Part shown: positions 36,601 through 51,600 of the stretch, one piece after another
Numbering within the stretch: position 1 is the stretch's first letter
How the letters are laid out: every line of letters starts with the position of its first letter
Assembly (NCBI GenBank): GCA_036852015.1
Contig: JAANDG010000233.1
Span: 1 to 64,000 of the forward strand
Direction of reading: 5' to 3'
Length of the DNA: 64,000 bases
Origin: Pelodera strongyloides
Lineage: Eukaryota > Nematoda > Chromadorea > Rhabditida > Rhabditidae
Position numbers and translations under genes: made by a program
The notes under the pieces: model-generated
Told to the model about the DNA's origin: nothing
Database searches by the model: none
What the model saw: only the letters and a program-made list of their open reading frames with translations

Positions 36601-39600
36601 TCTTTTAATCTATTAATTTAGGTATCAGGGTGATAATCGATCAGATTATGGCTATGGTGGCTACGGAGCAGGTGGTGGTGGTGGTTATAGAGGTCGAGGA
36701 GGCGGTAACTATCGGGGCACATCCTCGTCGTATCGGGAAAGAGACTCCTACTCGCAGAGGGATGACATGTCTGAACGGTCGTATGACGGAAGCACCTTTA
36801 GTGGATACGTGAGTTTTAATTTGGTGGTCTTTGTCTTTGTTGCCCATTTGTCTCTGCTCTTCTGTTCTGGGTTTGATGTTTTGTACCCTACCCATTGATT
36901 TGGCTTGAATTAGGGATGTGGATTTTTTAAAGCGAAATACCGGCCGGTTTTTGAAACGCATCGTGGGCAACTGAATTCTTACGCATCTATGTTAATTTAC
37001 TCGAATTTGGCTCGATTTTTTATTCTGATTCTGGTGTACCCGATGTGTTTCAAAAACCGGCCGGTATTTCGCTTTAACTTAGATCCAGGAATTGCAGGGT
37101 TCTTTATTTTTTTCGCAGTGGGCTAGTTTTCACCAGCGATGTTTCTAGCGAGAAAACACTTGTTTTCAATGTTTGGTTTTCAGAATTCTACTCAGTCGTT
37201 GCTGAACCCCAGACAGGCGGGAGGGTATTTGGACCTAAAGGATGGAAGCGGAAGGGGCAACAGGGAACAGCAACAGCCGCCTTCTCGTGGAAGGGGACAA
37301 CATTCGAGACAATTGCCGAGGAATAATTTGCCGGTGAGGAAGCATATAATTCTTCAATTATTCTTGTCGTTAGCGTCTTTTGTCCCAGGTAAGTTGCTCA
37401 TCAGTAATGTTTCTCTTGTAACTTAAAAACACAATTGTGGATTAATGAATATAGTACATACAATGGAAGAGTAAAATGCTACTCTTAGGTACGTACGTAC
37501 GGTATATACAGTAGCCCACTTTTTCAATTTGCAATGTTCAGCAGCACTTTGATCGAAATTGGGACCGTGCCTCGATGCGAGCCGAAAATGTGAATAGAAG
37601 TGCAGGAGATGGACGGAGAAGGAGGAACGATTCCATCAACAGTACGCAGAGTGAACGACCCGCGAGTATGGTATGTGGTTGACTTGGTGTAGTATGATAA
37701 GATCATTACGTACCTTAGATATCTCAAGGATCAGGAGCTGTGCATTGTGCATGTTCGACATGTTTCAATATGACTATGTAACATTTCGCGAACGGTTCCT
37801 CGTATTGTGATTTGTGTACTACTTTTTGTGTGTGTGAAATAATTTGGTTTCAGTTGTGTTTTTGGTCTACTAACATTGGTAAGGAAGGAACATAACTTAA
37901 AACCAAAAAGTGCTAGCTCCGAAAAACGTATAATGTGTATTTCACGCACGGAAGCCAAGCAGAGTTTACTTCTGTCTTTTGAATCATGATGGATCTTGGA
38001 TCTTTTTTTTTAGTATATCGATGAGACAGCAAAGGCGGCCGCTGTGCAACAAGAAAGTGCTACTGCTTCCTTGGCGGAAATGTGCGCTTCATTCGAGAGT
38101 GTGGCAAGTATGAACTGGGGAGATGTGAGTCCTTTCTTTGTTTATTTTTGTTGTCCGCTATGACACCATGGCATAAACTGGTTGACGCTCTGACCGACGA
38201 AACCACCATCCGAATTAGCATATTGCATAAATTTAGACGGTGGTCTTGAGCTCGTGGCCATACCCACCATCGGGATTAGAATATTAGGTATGGTGAAAAT
38301 CGGAAACGTATCATGAAGAGATACAAGTTTCAGAAACACAATACAAATTTGGATGGTGGTTTTGAGATTTTCCCGACGAGTTTTATGCCCTGTATGACAC
38401 GCTTTTCTACCCTGATGATGAGAGTGTTTTATTGGTAACTTATTGTTATTGGTGTATAGTGTACCAGCCGTTCGAAGAGCCCTACGGGCTTTTGGCCGAT
38501 TGTTTTTTTTTAAACCACGCGCGAAAACGTCTTATTGAAAAGCAAGCGTCGACTAATCGTGGATGCGGTGGTGAAATTTGCATGCTAATGCATTACGAGC
38601 GCGTTGTGTAGTGTCTGTTGTGCAGACGAACCAAACCGTCTTAGCACAACAGATAAAGCGTTAGACTCGAAAGTGGAAGGCCGCTGGTTCAAATCCGTCC
38701 AGCGTCAAAAATTGTGTACGCTGTGTTTCAATGTCGAAAAAACTTTATGAACGCGCTTCGTTGTGGACGTAATCACAAATAAATTCACCCCGCCACAAAC
38801 TCTTCTCCTTTATATAATAAGATATCGCCAGTTTTTTTGCGTATGCCTTTCTTTATGCACTTCTTTCATCTTCAGTATGTTTGTCGATGTGGCATATAAT
38901 AATAATAATAAATAATCTATTACATCAGGGAGATGCGCACAAAAGCCAACACGTAGTAAAATGTTTCAAAAATAAATGCAAATTTCCCTATGCATTTACA
39001 GCGTTCTTTTTTAGATTGTTGAACAAGATATGGCATTGGAGGCCAATGAGTCCAACCTCGATGGAGAGGCGCGCGAACTGAAGGTACGCAGTTTTCCATT
39101 TGATGATAAGTATAATAGTATATTTTTAATGAGTATAATAAATATTCAAATATTCAATATAAGTCGTGTTTTGACTCGTTTTGAGCTTTGATGTGATTCT
39201 AAGGAGTGCGGAGTTTTGTGTAGACAGGTTTAATAAAATATTTCGTACTAAAAATTTCGCAAGTTTCACATGCACATTTGCCGATTTTATCTGAATTGCA
39301 GAATACTGTAATTGAAACTGTATTCAATCACATGCAATGTCTCGTAAATATTTTTTACAGAATCGTATCGATGCGATTATCGCATGCACATCGTGCACCC
39401 ATTTGTCCGAAGATAATACGAAATACGCCGATACGCCTATTGTAGCTTTTGATTGCTGTTCTGATTAGTTGTTAGTGTAGTTTTATATTACAGGACCGGT
39501 TGCTCGATGAGCAACAACGGGAAGAAAGTGGTAGTTATCAGCGCGGTTCCGAACCAAGGACGGTAGATAGGCAGGGCAAAAAGAAGGGAGGTATTCTACA

Positions 39601-42600
39601 CGTCGACCTGAGAAAGGAGGGACGATTGGCGGGACGTGTGAGGAGAGGTATCACACGTTAATATAATGTATTGGGATATCTGTGTGGCTTGCGGGTTTAA
39701 TATTCAACTAGTTCACGTTAATCAGTTCTTTCGGTCTTTGTGATCCGTGCATTGCTCAGTCTGCGTGGACAGAAGTGCTATATCAAAGTTTTAGTTTACT
39801 TTTCTTGTTTTTAGACAGTGATAGTCGGTCCTCTTCGGTGGCCGACTCAATACAAGAAGAATGGAGTGATGGTGATGAACCGGCTGAAGGCGAGCGAACA
39901 CCCACATATGAACAGAGCTACGGAGCGGGAGATAGGCGGCGGGTGATCACGAGGTACGGAAGCTGTGTGGATTTTGAATTCTCTTTTTAATATTTCTTTC
40001 AGTTTCATTTCATTTTTTCTACTTTTGGCTTTTGACAAGCCTAGTTCCCTCCTTAATGCACTATGTTGCTTTCTCTTCATCATATTATTTGATGCACACC
40101 TCGGTGTTATTTAATAAATAAATAAATAAATGTTTGGGTGGCGGTGGTTTATTTGTTTCTTCATAGTCCTAGGACCATGCTCCAAGCCCAGTAATGTTCT
40201 TTTGGAATCTCATATTTTGGAAATCTTTCTTTCTTTTACCCTTTTCCCATTGCAGAGGCGCCAAGGAAAACTTGTCGGACATGCGTAAGGGTGACGATGA
40301 TGAGTATGCACGACCATCCATTCTCAACAGGACGTCGATCGTCAGAAGAGACAGAAATGAAGACCGCACATCTCCGAGAAAGTTCATTGCAAAGGAAGGC
40401 GGCAGGTATTGTTTTATGTTAATTGCAAGAAACCTTTGGGGAGCTTGGTTGCTGAATTTGAATCTTTGTAAGTAACTGAACGTTTTTTGTCGGATAGAGG
40501 CCAATTTTGACCATATATTGACGTTTTTTGTATATGAAATGTCTGCTGCAAGCATTTTGTGATTTTTTTGCTAGAAATGACATTGTTCGTAAGTACATGA
40601 GATGTTTATAAGTTTATAATTTAGGCTAAAGGGACGTGTTTCAATGAATGCATATCAACCACCAGCAATGCGTATACAAGGTTGGTTTTTTCGTTTCTTT
40701 TTTGTTGATTTTAATAGATAAATCACTTGCTACTTATTAGGGTGCTAATGTTACTTTTAACTTATATTTGTATTGAAACATTTTACTTTCATAACGTTTA
40801 CGTTTGCCTTACGCCATACACTTGCCATTGTATATTTCAAAACCGCACTTCGTCAGCGTGAAACAAAAACAGTTGTAGTTTCATCGTTTCATGTTTCTTC
40901 CAGCTCGTTCGTCTGGTAGTTCGCAGTCCACGCCAAGGGCTTCTATTGAAGACGACAGAGAGAGGTGAGCGAATTCTCTCTCTTTTAAGACAACTTTGAA
41001 TTTGTAATTAATTTTCGGTTTGCTTATGGGCTGAGCTTTTTATTGGTTGCATTATGTTTCCGCTTATTGCCATTAATTTCTTATATATTAAACTGCTGTT
41101 ACATGTAACTTACAGCAAATTTTTATTAATTTCACCTTTTTTACCTAATACTAAACCTATATTTTGAATTTGAATTAATAACTCTGGAAGCTAAACGTCT
41201 TTCTCTGTAACTAGAATTTTTTGGTGTATGATGAATGCGTCCTTGTCTTTTTCAGCTTGAGATACTTGCTAGAATTTTTATTTTTGTTGTCAGTCAAACC
41301 TACATTGTGAATCATGATTGTATCCGTTTTTAATATGTTGTTTTATCTTGCTTGTTGACTTGTTTTAAGTTCTAATAATGATTTTAATGTTTGAAATTTG
41401 TACTACAACCACTACACCAGTGACTTGATTAGTAGATTTGAGTCATTTTAGTCTCCTCTAATCAGTCTCCTCTAATCCAATGATTTTAAATCCTTTAAAG
41501 GGACAGGCCCATCAAAATAAACCTATATCTTCGATACGTTCATAATGACTATCAAGCATTTTTATTACAATATATACAAACTAAATTTGACCATTATTCG
41601 CCCTAGACAACTTTTTTCCAATGCGCTCAACGCATATGTATACCATAAAACTGCAGATTTCAAAGCTATGTATGCAAATTTTAATCGCATTATAATTTCA
41701 CGATAAATTTGCATTGACGACAAGGATATTTGCGGCTTTACGGTATACATTTGAGCTGAGCGCATCGGAAAAAAGTTTTCCATGGAAAATAAATGTGAAA
41801 TTTAGTTTGCATATATTGTAATAAAAATGCTTGATAGTCACTATGGACGTATCGTAAATATAGGTTTACTTTGATGGGCCTGTCCCTTTAACATCCCTAA
41901 CGGAGATCTCTACGACTATAAGTACATCTCGGTTTGTGTTACATTGTTACCTCAATTCTTGTTGAACGTTTCATTATTTTTTTCTTTGATTCCCATTAAT
42001 TCCATTCCAGCTACTAGTTGTTTTTACCTGTTGAGTCAGTTTTATCCTTTGTTTTAACATTTTAACCTACATTCATTGACGATGTTACCCTAACCATAAC
42101 GTTTACTAACTAACGTGTTATCCCTAGTTGGGTTTTACGTTTTACCGATGTCGATGCGTAGGTCAAGAAGTTAAGATTTATACGTTTTAGATTTGTCGTG
42201 TCCATTTTAACTTTAAATCCTCCAAATTCGGGGAGGGGTCCTCGTTACGGTTTAGCACAATGTAATGACAATATTAGGTGGAATCCTAAACACACTTCTT
42301 GACCTAAGCGATCGACGCTGTTTCCTATCCTAATAATTCTTACCCGTGGGAAACTCTAATGTCGAAGCAATCTACTAATCGCCTTTTGAGCTTGAAATAT
42401 TAGTTTGTGAATGTGTATCCCGTTTCTTCCTACTCCCACTTCTTACTTAACCAATACGTTTCCTTGATTGTATGCTTCTTGCCTGTTTTGAGGATATTAA
42501 TGATTCATTTTGTAATAAACGTTTGGCGATCCTTTGTTTGCCGTGTGAATCTATGTAATACATTAACATTGGGTGCTTTGGGTTATGGAACGAGGCCAAT

Positions 42601-45600
42601 ATAACTGCGAAATAAGGATCCTCAGTAGATAGGAATTTCAAATAGAGCTTGTATTTTATGGATGCTTTTATATTTTTGGGTTGCAATTTGGATTCTATTT
42701 GGTTTGACAGTCATTTGCGGAGGCTGAGGAACGATTTTCATTGTTTCGATATTCATAAGTCCATAAGTGCTGAGTATGATATTTATGTGGGGGTTTTATA
42801 TTTTTATTTCAGTCGATTGCCTACTGCGGTACCTTCTGGATCCCGAGCGTTATCTCCTGATGGACCATCTACGAGCGGTTCACCACCACAGTTCACGGAT
42901 TTCCCTATCTATCAGGAAATCCAACAGAATGAAGGTCCGAAGATGGCTGATGTGAGTTTGTGACTTAACGTTAATGGTTACGTATGTTCCTTGGAAGTTA
43001 TAGACGATAATTGATTGGTTGTGACATATTTGGATCGATTATTGTTTTTGCTACCTAAGTTATATGTTACAAATTCTTTATGTGTGGAATTGATTTAAAC
43101 GAGACGCTTTCTTGTTGACCGAAACAGTTTCACCGGTCCATTTTCTGAATAACCCAATAGTTTATGAGGTTCTTGTTTCTAGATCAACTCTCAAGTGGAT
43201 GAATTGTTACCCTTGGCAAAGAGAAGAGATGTAGCTGCCGTTAATAAGTTGCTAGCGTTAAGGTCGGTTTATTCTATCGAGCTTAATTAGTTGATTGTAT
43301 GTATGAATGTGAATTTCCAGGAATTGGCCTCAGTGTGTAAGAGACAAAAACGTCAGTCTTAGTTTTCTGTTGAATAAATCATAACGCCAGATTCCCTTAC
43401 AAATATGTTTGCTCTGCAGCGAGTCGTTATCGGAACTATTCTACGGGTTTATTGCCAGAGATATCAAGTTCACGTTCGCGATGAACATTGAATCACATTT
43501 GTGGAAACAGGCATTTTACAAGATATTCGAGGCTTTCCGGACAGGTGGGTGGATCTTTTATTTTACGTTTCGCAGTCAGGCTTCCGTTGCATTTGATACT
43601 TCGCAGTTTACCGCAGAGAGTATTTATAGGAATAGGAAATTGCCGATTGCCAGAAAGTATACTACTAGTTAATTTGAATTTACTAGCATAAAAACATTGC
43701 AAAATATTTAAACTTTTTATACTCTGTAGATCGTCATCTATTAGTTAGTTCATCTACATGTGTGTTATCTTCAGTTATCTTCATCTACCTGTGTGTGGGG
43801 GATATGTAATTGACTACGTTGCTTTTTTTTGTGATGAATTTCCATTTATTTGTATTTAGGATGTAATTCGGCAAAAAGCGGTGCAAAGGAGCTGAAAGAG
43901 TCACTGAGAAGACATTTGAAGAGGGTGAGTAGCAAAATGTTTCGAATAGAATATATTTGACGAGTTAAATTCGCCGTATTAATACAATTGTCGGCCGCCA
44001 AATCTGGTAAAGTATCTTACCGTATGTGCTGATAATGTAGGGGCTATTTTTTTTGGAGTTTTCTTCAGTAACTGCCAATGGAACTTCAACATAACATGTT
44101 AATTTGGTCTAGGTTAGTGCGATTGCATAACTTATGTATAGATGGATTTGCTGACTTTCATATATTTAGGGAATACAATTCTACGAGCGATTGATCTCGC
44201 TGTATGAATCCGAATTCTCACTGTCCTTGGTCGATTGTTTACTCTGGCCCTCAGGATTTCCAGCCGATGATTTGGTATCTGTTCACTCGGGTACGGTACC
44301 GCTCCACGAGCTTAAGAGGAGTAGTTTACAGGTATGTGTTATTTCTAATCAAGTAAGTGGCAATTTGCACAGAGATGGGTTCTAGGGTAAGTGCTATGTT
44401 TCAGGCAATAGATTTGGGACGAAGAATTTTTGGGTCTGCAGTATTTCTATGTGGTAACTTTCAGTTGCTTTGTTATGTTGTAGTTATACCAAAAAAAGGT
44501 AATCGAAGCTTCCGCACTAGGAGTTTGAGTTTGTCTTTTGACCCTTGTCAATATGAAATGTTGTTAAGCATGTCCATGTATTTCCGTTTGATTATCTCTC
44601 GTCTCAATACAGGGGAATAATGTCTGATTTTCCTCCGATAGTTGTGCTTTGGTCATAATCAGAACATGTGAACTATTTGTCTACCAATTTTGAAGTTTGA
44701 CAATTTAGTCTTCTATTTAGTTGGCTGTTAAATCTCTGGCACGGTTACTAATCTGCCTTGGCGATCTGCACAGATACTTAGCAGTGGAGGAAGCGACCGA
44801 AGACTTTTCCAAGAGTCGGGTGTAAGTTTAGATTTGCGTAGTTCTTTATTTATTTATTTGATCTGTGATCTACTTTTTTTGCTTGAGATAACAGTAAAAG
44901 TCTGCAACATGTCGAGATTAGTTTATAGTTTATTCGATTTGGTTGTTTCCGTTTTGAGTATTTATTTTTATATCTTACCTTACGACTTACGACAGCATTT
45001 ACCTATGAACTTCAACTCTGGGTAGCGCGTAGGTTGGTACGGTTGTAGAGTGAGAGAAAAGTATATGTAAATATGTATTCCAGATGTTACCTACGCGCTG
45101 CTCATCTATGGCCTTCATCCGGACATTCGTATAATCAACTGGCTGTCCTTGCCTACAACGCGGTGAGTATTTATGATTTTATTTTGTTTACTTTGATTTT
45201 CGTGAGCTTATCCACTTGAACCTCTCCTTGAGTATATTTGTTTTGTGATGGTGCACCACAGCTCGTAAGCATAAGTACTCAGAATTCATATCCATACTTG
45301 AGTGACTGTTACCGCTGTAAACGTAAACCCTTATGCGAGCCATAACCGTTTTTTGCATCATTTGAGCTACAGTATCGTGTAACTTTTTCCAAGTTTGTTC
45401 ATGGTCAAACTTATTTTTGCGAGATAAACTTTCAGCCAGCCTTTATTTGAAAGTGAAAGGGTTTGGGCGTAAAACATTGTGCTCTATTAGTTTTCTAAAT
45501 AGTTTTCTTTATGAAACTTAGGGCCATGTTTCTTGTTCCCAACCTTGAGTGCTGCCTATCAACCAGTGCGTGTGCATTCGTTCTCTATTCGCTCTCGTTT

Positions 45601-48600
45601 TGTTCAGATGTTGTACCGGAGCCGTATCCGCATGCGTCTCACGCCCGTCCACATACTCTCTGATCAGAGACAGGTGCTTACCACCATATATATTATATTC
45701 TTTTTTTTCTGTTTTTGGTTTTTGGCTGGCGCTCCCTATCCCTTGTTCCCGTGTGTGTTTGTGCCGCTCACAGTTCCTTATGCAACCAGCGGTAGAGTGC
45801 TACGCGCTACGTGATATGTCTGCTTTGCCGTTTTGTTACCGAGGCGCGTGTAGTGAATGATTAGCATCTACGTTCTAAGGCGCGTAGCGTGGACATGCGA
45901 ATCCGCGCCCGCGGGAGACTGATCCTGATGGCTTTTTGACATGGGAAAGGAGGAGACGCCGAAAAGAGGGCGGGGCTTGTTTCTCTCCAGATTTTCAATG
46001 CAAATTTGCAATCTTTTCCCGCGGACCCGGTTCGTATATCTGCGCTGCGCGCCTGAGGACCAGTGAATCTTGTAAATCTTGTAAGCGCAGTGCCAGTGCA
46101 AACCATTTATAAGTAGACGTTTCGTGGTATTTGGCTCTGACTGAAATGAAACTTGATGGGAATGTGACCATAAACCACAACTAGTTTAGTCGCTGTAGAT
46201 TGGATTGGGGCGATTTGGGTAGTATGATCGTGTATAATAACATGTCACTCATCCTCAACTTACTTGCTTACTGCATCCCTCGCGTTGGGCTCTTGGCTCC
46301 CTATCCTTTGTTGTAACTTGTAACCACTGATTAAATTTATCCAGTGCTTCCTAACCCTGCGGTATATGAATTATTAATTATTAACACTCCGCCCGCACAC
46401 TAATTTCTTCCTATCGTATCTTTGTACCGGCTTCGGTATACGGATTCACAAAACATTCACAAAACCTGTATGTTGGGCCGGCGTGGGATATACATATTTT
46501 TCTTTCACTTTCTCTTACTTGACCCTAGGCACACTTTCTGCTTCAGTATTCTCGTTCAAAGCGAAACACCGGCCGGTTTTTGAAACACATCGAGTACACC
46601 AGTATTCTTATGCAGCTTATGCAAATGAACATAAATTAGAGCTAAATTCGAGCAACTTTGCATAAATACGTAAGAATTCAGTTGTCCACGATGAGTTTCA
46701 AAAACCGGCCGGTATTTCGATTTAAAGAAGATTCTTACGTCTTTTCTTTGCTGGGCGGTGTGCGTAGTGGGCATGAGTTTAGTTGCTTTAAAGGGGGATG
46801 TATGGGTGGTTTATTCGAATAGATTTAAATCATGTTCTTATTTTTGATATGTCTAGTAGCGTCACGCTACCTTTATCGTGACCTTTATGTTTTTTAGCTG
46901 TCTTTCCATCTTTATATATTCTTCTTATTGTGGTTCTCTCATGTATGCTCCATGACCATAATGTTTCAATCCACCCGTACCTTCCCTTTAAAGAAAATGA
47001 GTTGACGTGTTTTAACAGAATGCTCTTAACATAAATCCGGAGCGTACTATGGTTGCTGACGCTAATTTGCTAGGTTTTCGTGGTGTTTTGGGCTATTGGT
47101 CTTTTTTCCTTTGCGTGACAAACTCACTAATATTTGCTATTAATTTTATTTTACTCACCTTTATGTTTACGTTTATCGTTGTTATTCATTCAGGAGCGCG
47201 TAATCGATGAGATGTACTTCTTCGTCCGAGCTTTGGCATGCAGTCACTCATTTGACGCCGCGAGGGACAGGATGAAGGAACGGTAAGCTTTCGGTCGTGT
47301 TATTGTCACCGAGACTTGACCGTTTTCACCCCAATACGCCGGGATAAGCCCGCTGCGCTCTAAGATGTGTAAGTTCGTGTTAGCGCACTGCTGGAGTATT
47401 GTGCGGCACCGGTATTAGATCCTGAGCTGTGTTTTTGCATCTTCCGTGCGGTTCTAGCCACCCTCTGGACATCTTTGGGGACGGATCTTTCTGAACGGCT
47501 ATTTTACGTTGTATCGTCAATTTTCACCGATGTACCTCTGATTTTCCAAGTTTATTGTCTATTTTAGTCTCGCGGCCATGCTAAGGAAGGTTGACAGGTA
47601 CGAGCCGTTGTTGGACAAGGAGCTTGGACGGGCTAAGGGAGAGGTGCGTATTTTTTTGTTTTCTTGAAGGCAGTTCGGTTCACATGTTTTTTTTTGCCCG
47701 ATGCGGCCTTGATTCGTGGTCCTTAAAAAAGTGTACCGGAGCTTAAAAGCACTACTGTCTCTGTATTTCCTATTTTATAGGCGGAGTTAGCACTTGACAA
47801 AGATCGACCCAAGGAGCTGTGGATCAGAAGTGATGGTAACGTGGATAATAAGGAGACGGCGGCCGACCTGGAGAGTGTGGTGGCAGGACTGAGGGAGCTA
47901 CAGGCCAGCAAGGTTTGTTGCGAGTTTTCTGTACAATTTCGTTAATATACGTGTCATAATTTCCTCTTTACTGGGCGTTTGTTCGTCGTAGCATATCTTT
48001 CTTCTCCCGTCTAGCCTTTTTCTAAGTTTCTAAGCTTCTGGACAACAATCTGGTGTATTGGGAAGGAAATAGCGCACCTAACTACCGTAGTGGAAAAGAA
48101 ACATGACAAACATGGAGATAGACTCCCCCTGCTTACACTGCGTAATGTAACTTATAAGCGATTACAGTTGCACCGTCGTGCGGTGTCGTATCTGGTTGCC
48201 TGCTCGGCCATGTTGATCTCGAAGCTGGCAATGGAGAAGTTCTCGTCGATTAGTGAGAGGGCACTGTCCCAGCTGATTGCATTGTTACAGGTTGGAATCT
48301 ATTCTTTTTAGTATTTGTGTGAGAAACTTTCATGTTGAGTTGTACTTCTTCTGTGTATACACAGTCCCCTGTTTCAAAATTAATAGAGAAATCGTATCGT
48401 AAGTTCGTATCGTACTGTAGGGTAAGTATCGTATCGTACTGTAGGGTAAGTACTGTAGGATTCAAACCTTTAATTTAGCAACCCGACACGCCCATGACTT
48501 CCGTGATGTTGGTACAATTGTCGACTATTTTCATCTACACAATTCATAGCTCCAACACGACAGGTCGGTTTTTAAACTTTTTTTTCGGACATTTGTAGTA

Positions 48601-51600
48601 ATTCGTCACTGATAGTTAGGGAGTTTGTGTGCTGTTCGCGTGAAGGCCGTGAAGTGTGTGAGAAACGAGTATTCATTTTTTATTTCTATGGTGCCAGCTC
48701 ATGCTCCTGTTTTAGGTGACGAGGACACTTGCTCTGTGCAACAGCAATTGGCCGTGCGGTTTCTGATTACGGTATGGGGAATCATGCTCCGCCCACTGGC
48801 AAATCATGCAGACTCGATGGAAAGGTGGATTAGAGGCGAGGAGGAGGTGCCAAGAGAGGTACGGTGGATTTTTTTATGTTATTGTCATTTTATGATATAT
48901 TTGGGGCGGAGCCTATCTTATTTTATCCTTTTATCCCATATTCAACTCTCAACCATGTTGGTTTATAATTTGTTAGTTTTGCAGGGCTAGTAAATTTTTT
49001 TTTGGAAGGAGAACTTGTGTTGTTGTGAATAATTCTTCTCACGTCTCTTTGCCCTTAACTTATATAAAATAAAACAATGTTATTTGAGGTTCGCCGAGTG
49101 TTGCCCGGTATATCGGTGATCTCGTTTTGGCTGTCCAGTCCCACTGCATTGCGCATCTACAATTCGATGCCGTCGGTTAGTTTACAGAAATATTTTATGA
49201 AACCTACTACAGAGAGATCAGCGAGCATGACGTTCATTAGTTTTGTAAGTTACGTGCCCACCCTCCAATCTGAATTTTGAGCAACCCATGTAGTGAGGGT
49301 TCCACAGCATTGCAGTCGTGCAAATGCGACACAATTAAGAAGTGTGCACGAAGTTTTTGGGATTGTATTAAAAAAGTGCCATATTATTTATGTAAAGCGT
49401 ATTTAAGAAAGCGATTTAGGTAGAACCACTGACTTCGGCCTTATTTTCTGTGGATCCGTGGGCTTTGCTAGCTGATCTGAGCAACTTGTTGAATAAATTG
49501 GACTCGGAAGGAGTGCTACCCAAGGAGGGAGCAAAGCTGCAAGGTATTTTATTTTTGAGGGAAAGGGGAAGGTTGAATGTTTCAACACGTTGATAGGTAA
49601 GTGATACTTTCCGTGTGATCATTATCACATCTTTGCTTTCCAGACTCCAGACATATGGTAAACATAAATTGTTTGTTAGCTATTAGCTACTTGGCTTGGC
49701 TGCATGCTAGGTTTGGTTTGCTAACTTGCATAAGTTTCCTCTATAAGCTCAAACTTTGCCTTAGGAGTTATCCCGGTTCGCCAGCCTATCTCGCCGCCTC
49801 GCTGTTTTTAACTGCAAAAAAAAGCAAAAAAAAAATCGAGAAAATAAGCGTCAATAAAGTACTAATAAAAACAACGAACTAGAAGTGAATTGTCTTAATT
49901 TAAAGTTTACTCCAACTTAATATTTTAGACACACGGATCATCCACCTTCCCGAGTTGGTTCTGCTTTCCTCGTTTACGAACATCTTCACGAATCCTCCGC
50001 GGCCTCTGTACATGCAGAACGCATCTGAGGATTTGGTAGGTGTACAAAGAACAGGAACCATGGTTTAGGTTATCTTCTATGAATACTGCTCCTTTCTCAT
50101 TCATTGGGGATTTGGATGGTTGTATCACTTGTTTGCTCATAACTGTCTGTTGTATAAGAGCTTGTCTCCTCCATGCATCTAGATTCTACTGTAATTTTAA
50201 AGATTAGGCAATAATAATATTAATAAGAAATAGTTTGCTCGATTTCAGAAGGTGCTGCCTGTGCAATGTCGACTACGACAATTGTTTACTTGTGCGGAAT
50301 GTATTGACGGGTCGGAGCTGCACTGTTTTACATTTGACGAAAAAGTCAAGAGGTGAGTGCGAGACATTTTTGATCATGTTCCTATCATTTTGGATTATCT
50401 TTTGGAGGCAGACTACGGTATTATGGTCCTTGCTTGTCTGAATTGAAGTAATTGAACGAATACGAAATATTACAGGTTTGTACGTCGTGATTTGTCGGAC
50501 GGCGATCGCTTGGAACAAGAGGCTGTCAGTGGAGTGCATGATCCGCAGAATAGGAAGCGAGTGGAAAGCGAGACGGTTGAACAGGTAATGAGCTTCATTA
50601 TTTGAAAGAGTAAGGCATTCCAATTGTGTGTACGTGTGTGTTTCTAGTTATGTAAGTTTGTGATAGAATGGGTGTGAGCGACGAGTTAGCTGCTGCTATC
50701 CCACGTTAAGGACGGTAGTTTTATGTATCACAACGAGTTAGGTCTAAGTCAATATTTTTACACGTGTGTCTTATATAAGGGAGTGGTGTGCCTGAATCTT
50801 TACCCGATCGTCCGCATTTAGGCACCGAGTGATAGTGTCGATGTGCGTGCAGCCCTTCTTGAGAGTGAGGCCGAGAGGAAACGGAGGGTACTGGTCGTAT
50901 GTCCGACCCACCTTTTGCCCGACACGAATGCCTTCGTAGACCACCTCGCGGCGATCCAGAGGATAGTGGACTCGGGCAGATATACGCTGTTGATCTCCAC
51001 TGTTGGTAAGTATTATGATATTACGACTCTTGTAGGTTCTGGGTTACGTTACGAGTAGACTCTTGGTTTGCATGTGATATTGGTGCAATAATATTGTGAT
51101 TTTGAAAATGAAGGTATGCGATATATACAGTGATATTAACAGCCTAGCTACAGTCAAGGAGGTTTGAGGAGTAATGAATGACGAATTTGTTGGATAATTA
51201 GGTTCAGTGGTTCATTGTGTATTAGTTAAAGTGATTTTGTGCATTAGCTTTTCACAAGTAACCTTTTCGTCTGTGGCAGGCCTCAAAAAAGAAACTCGCG
51301 CTTTCGATATGTTTCACCGCCCTGTTTTAGGCATTGCGGTGAAACAAACCTGATACATGAGGTCATGAGAGTTCTTCCCAACTTAGTTTGTTTTATATTA
51401 ATAGATAGTTACTATCATATTAATAAGTACTTTTACAGTAATCGACGAGCTCACCGGTCTCTCGCTGGCGCCCCGACCATCGGAAAGCGAGGAGCACGGA
51501 GACTACGTGAATGCGCAGGCGAAGAAGGCAGTCACGTGGGTAAAGGTGCGTCGATGTGGATTGCGTTAAAATACAGTGACCAAAAATGACGTTCTTTACC

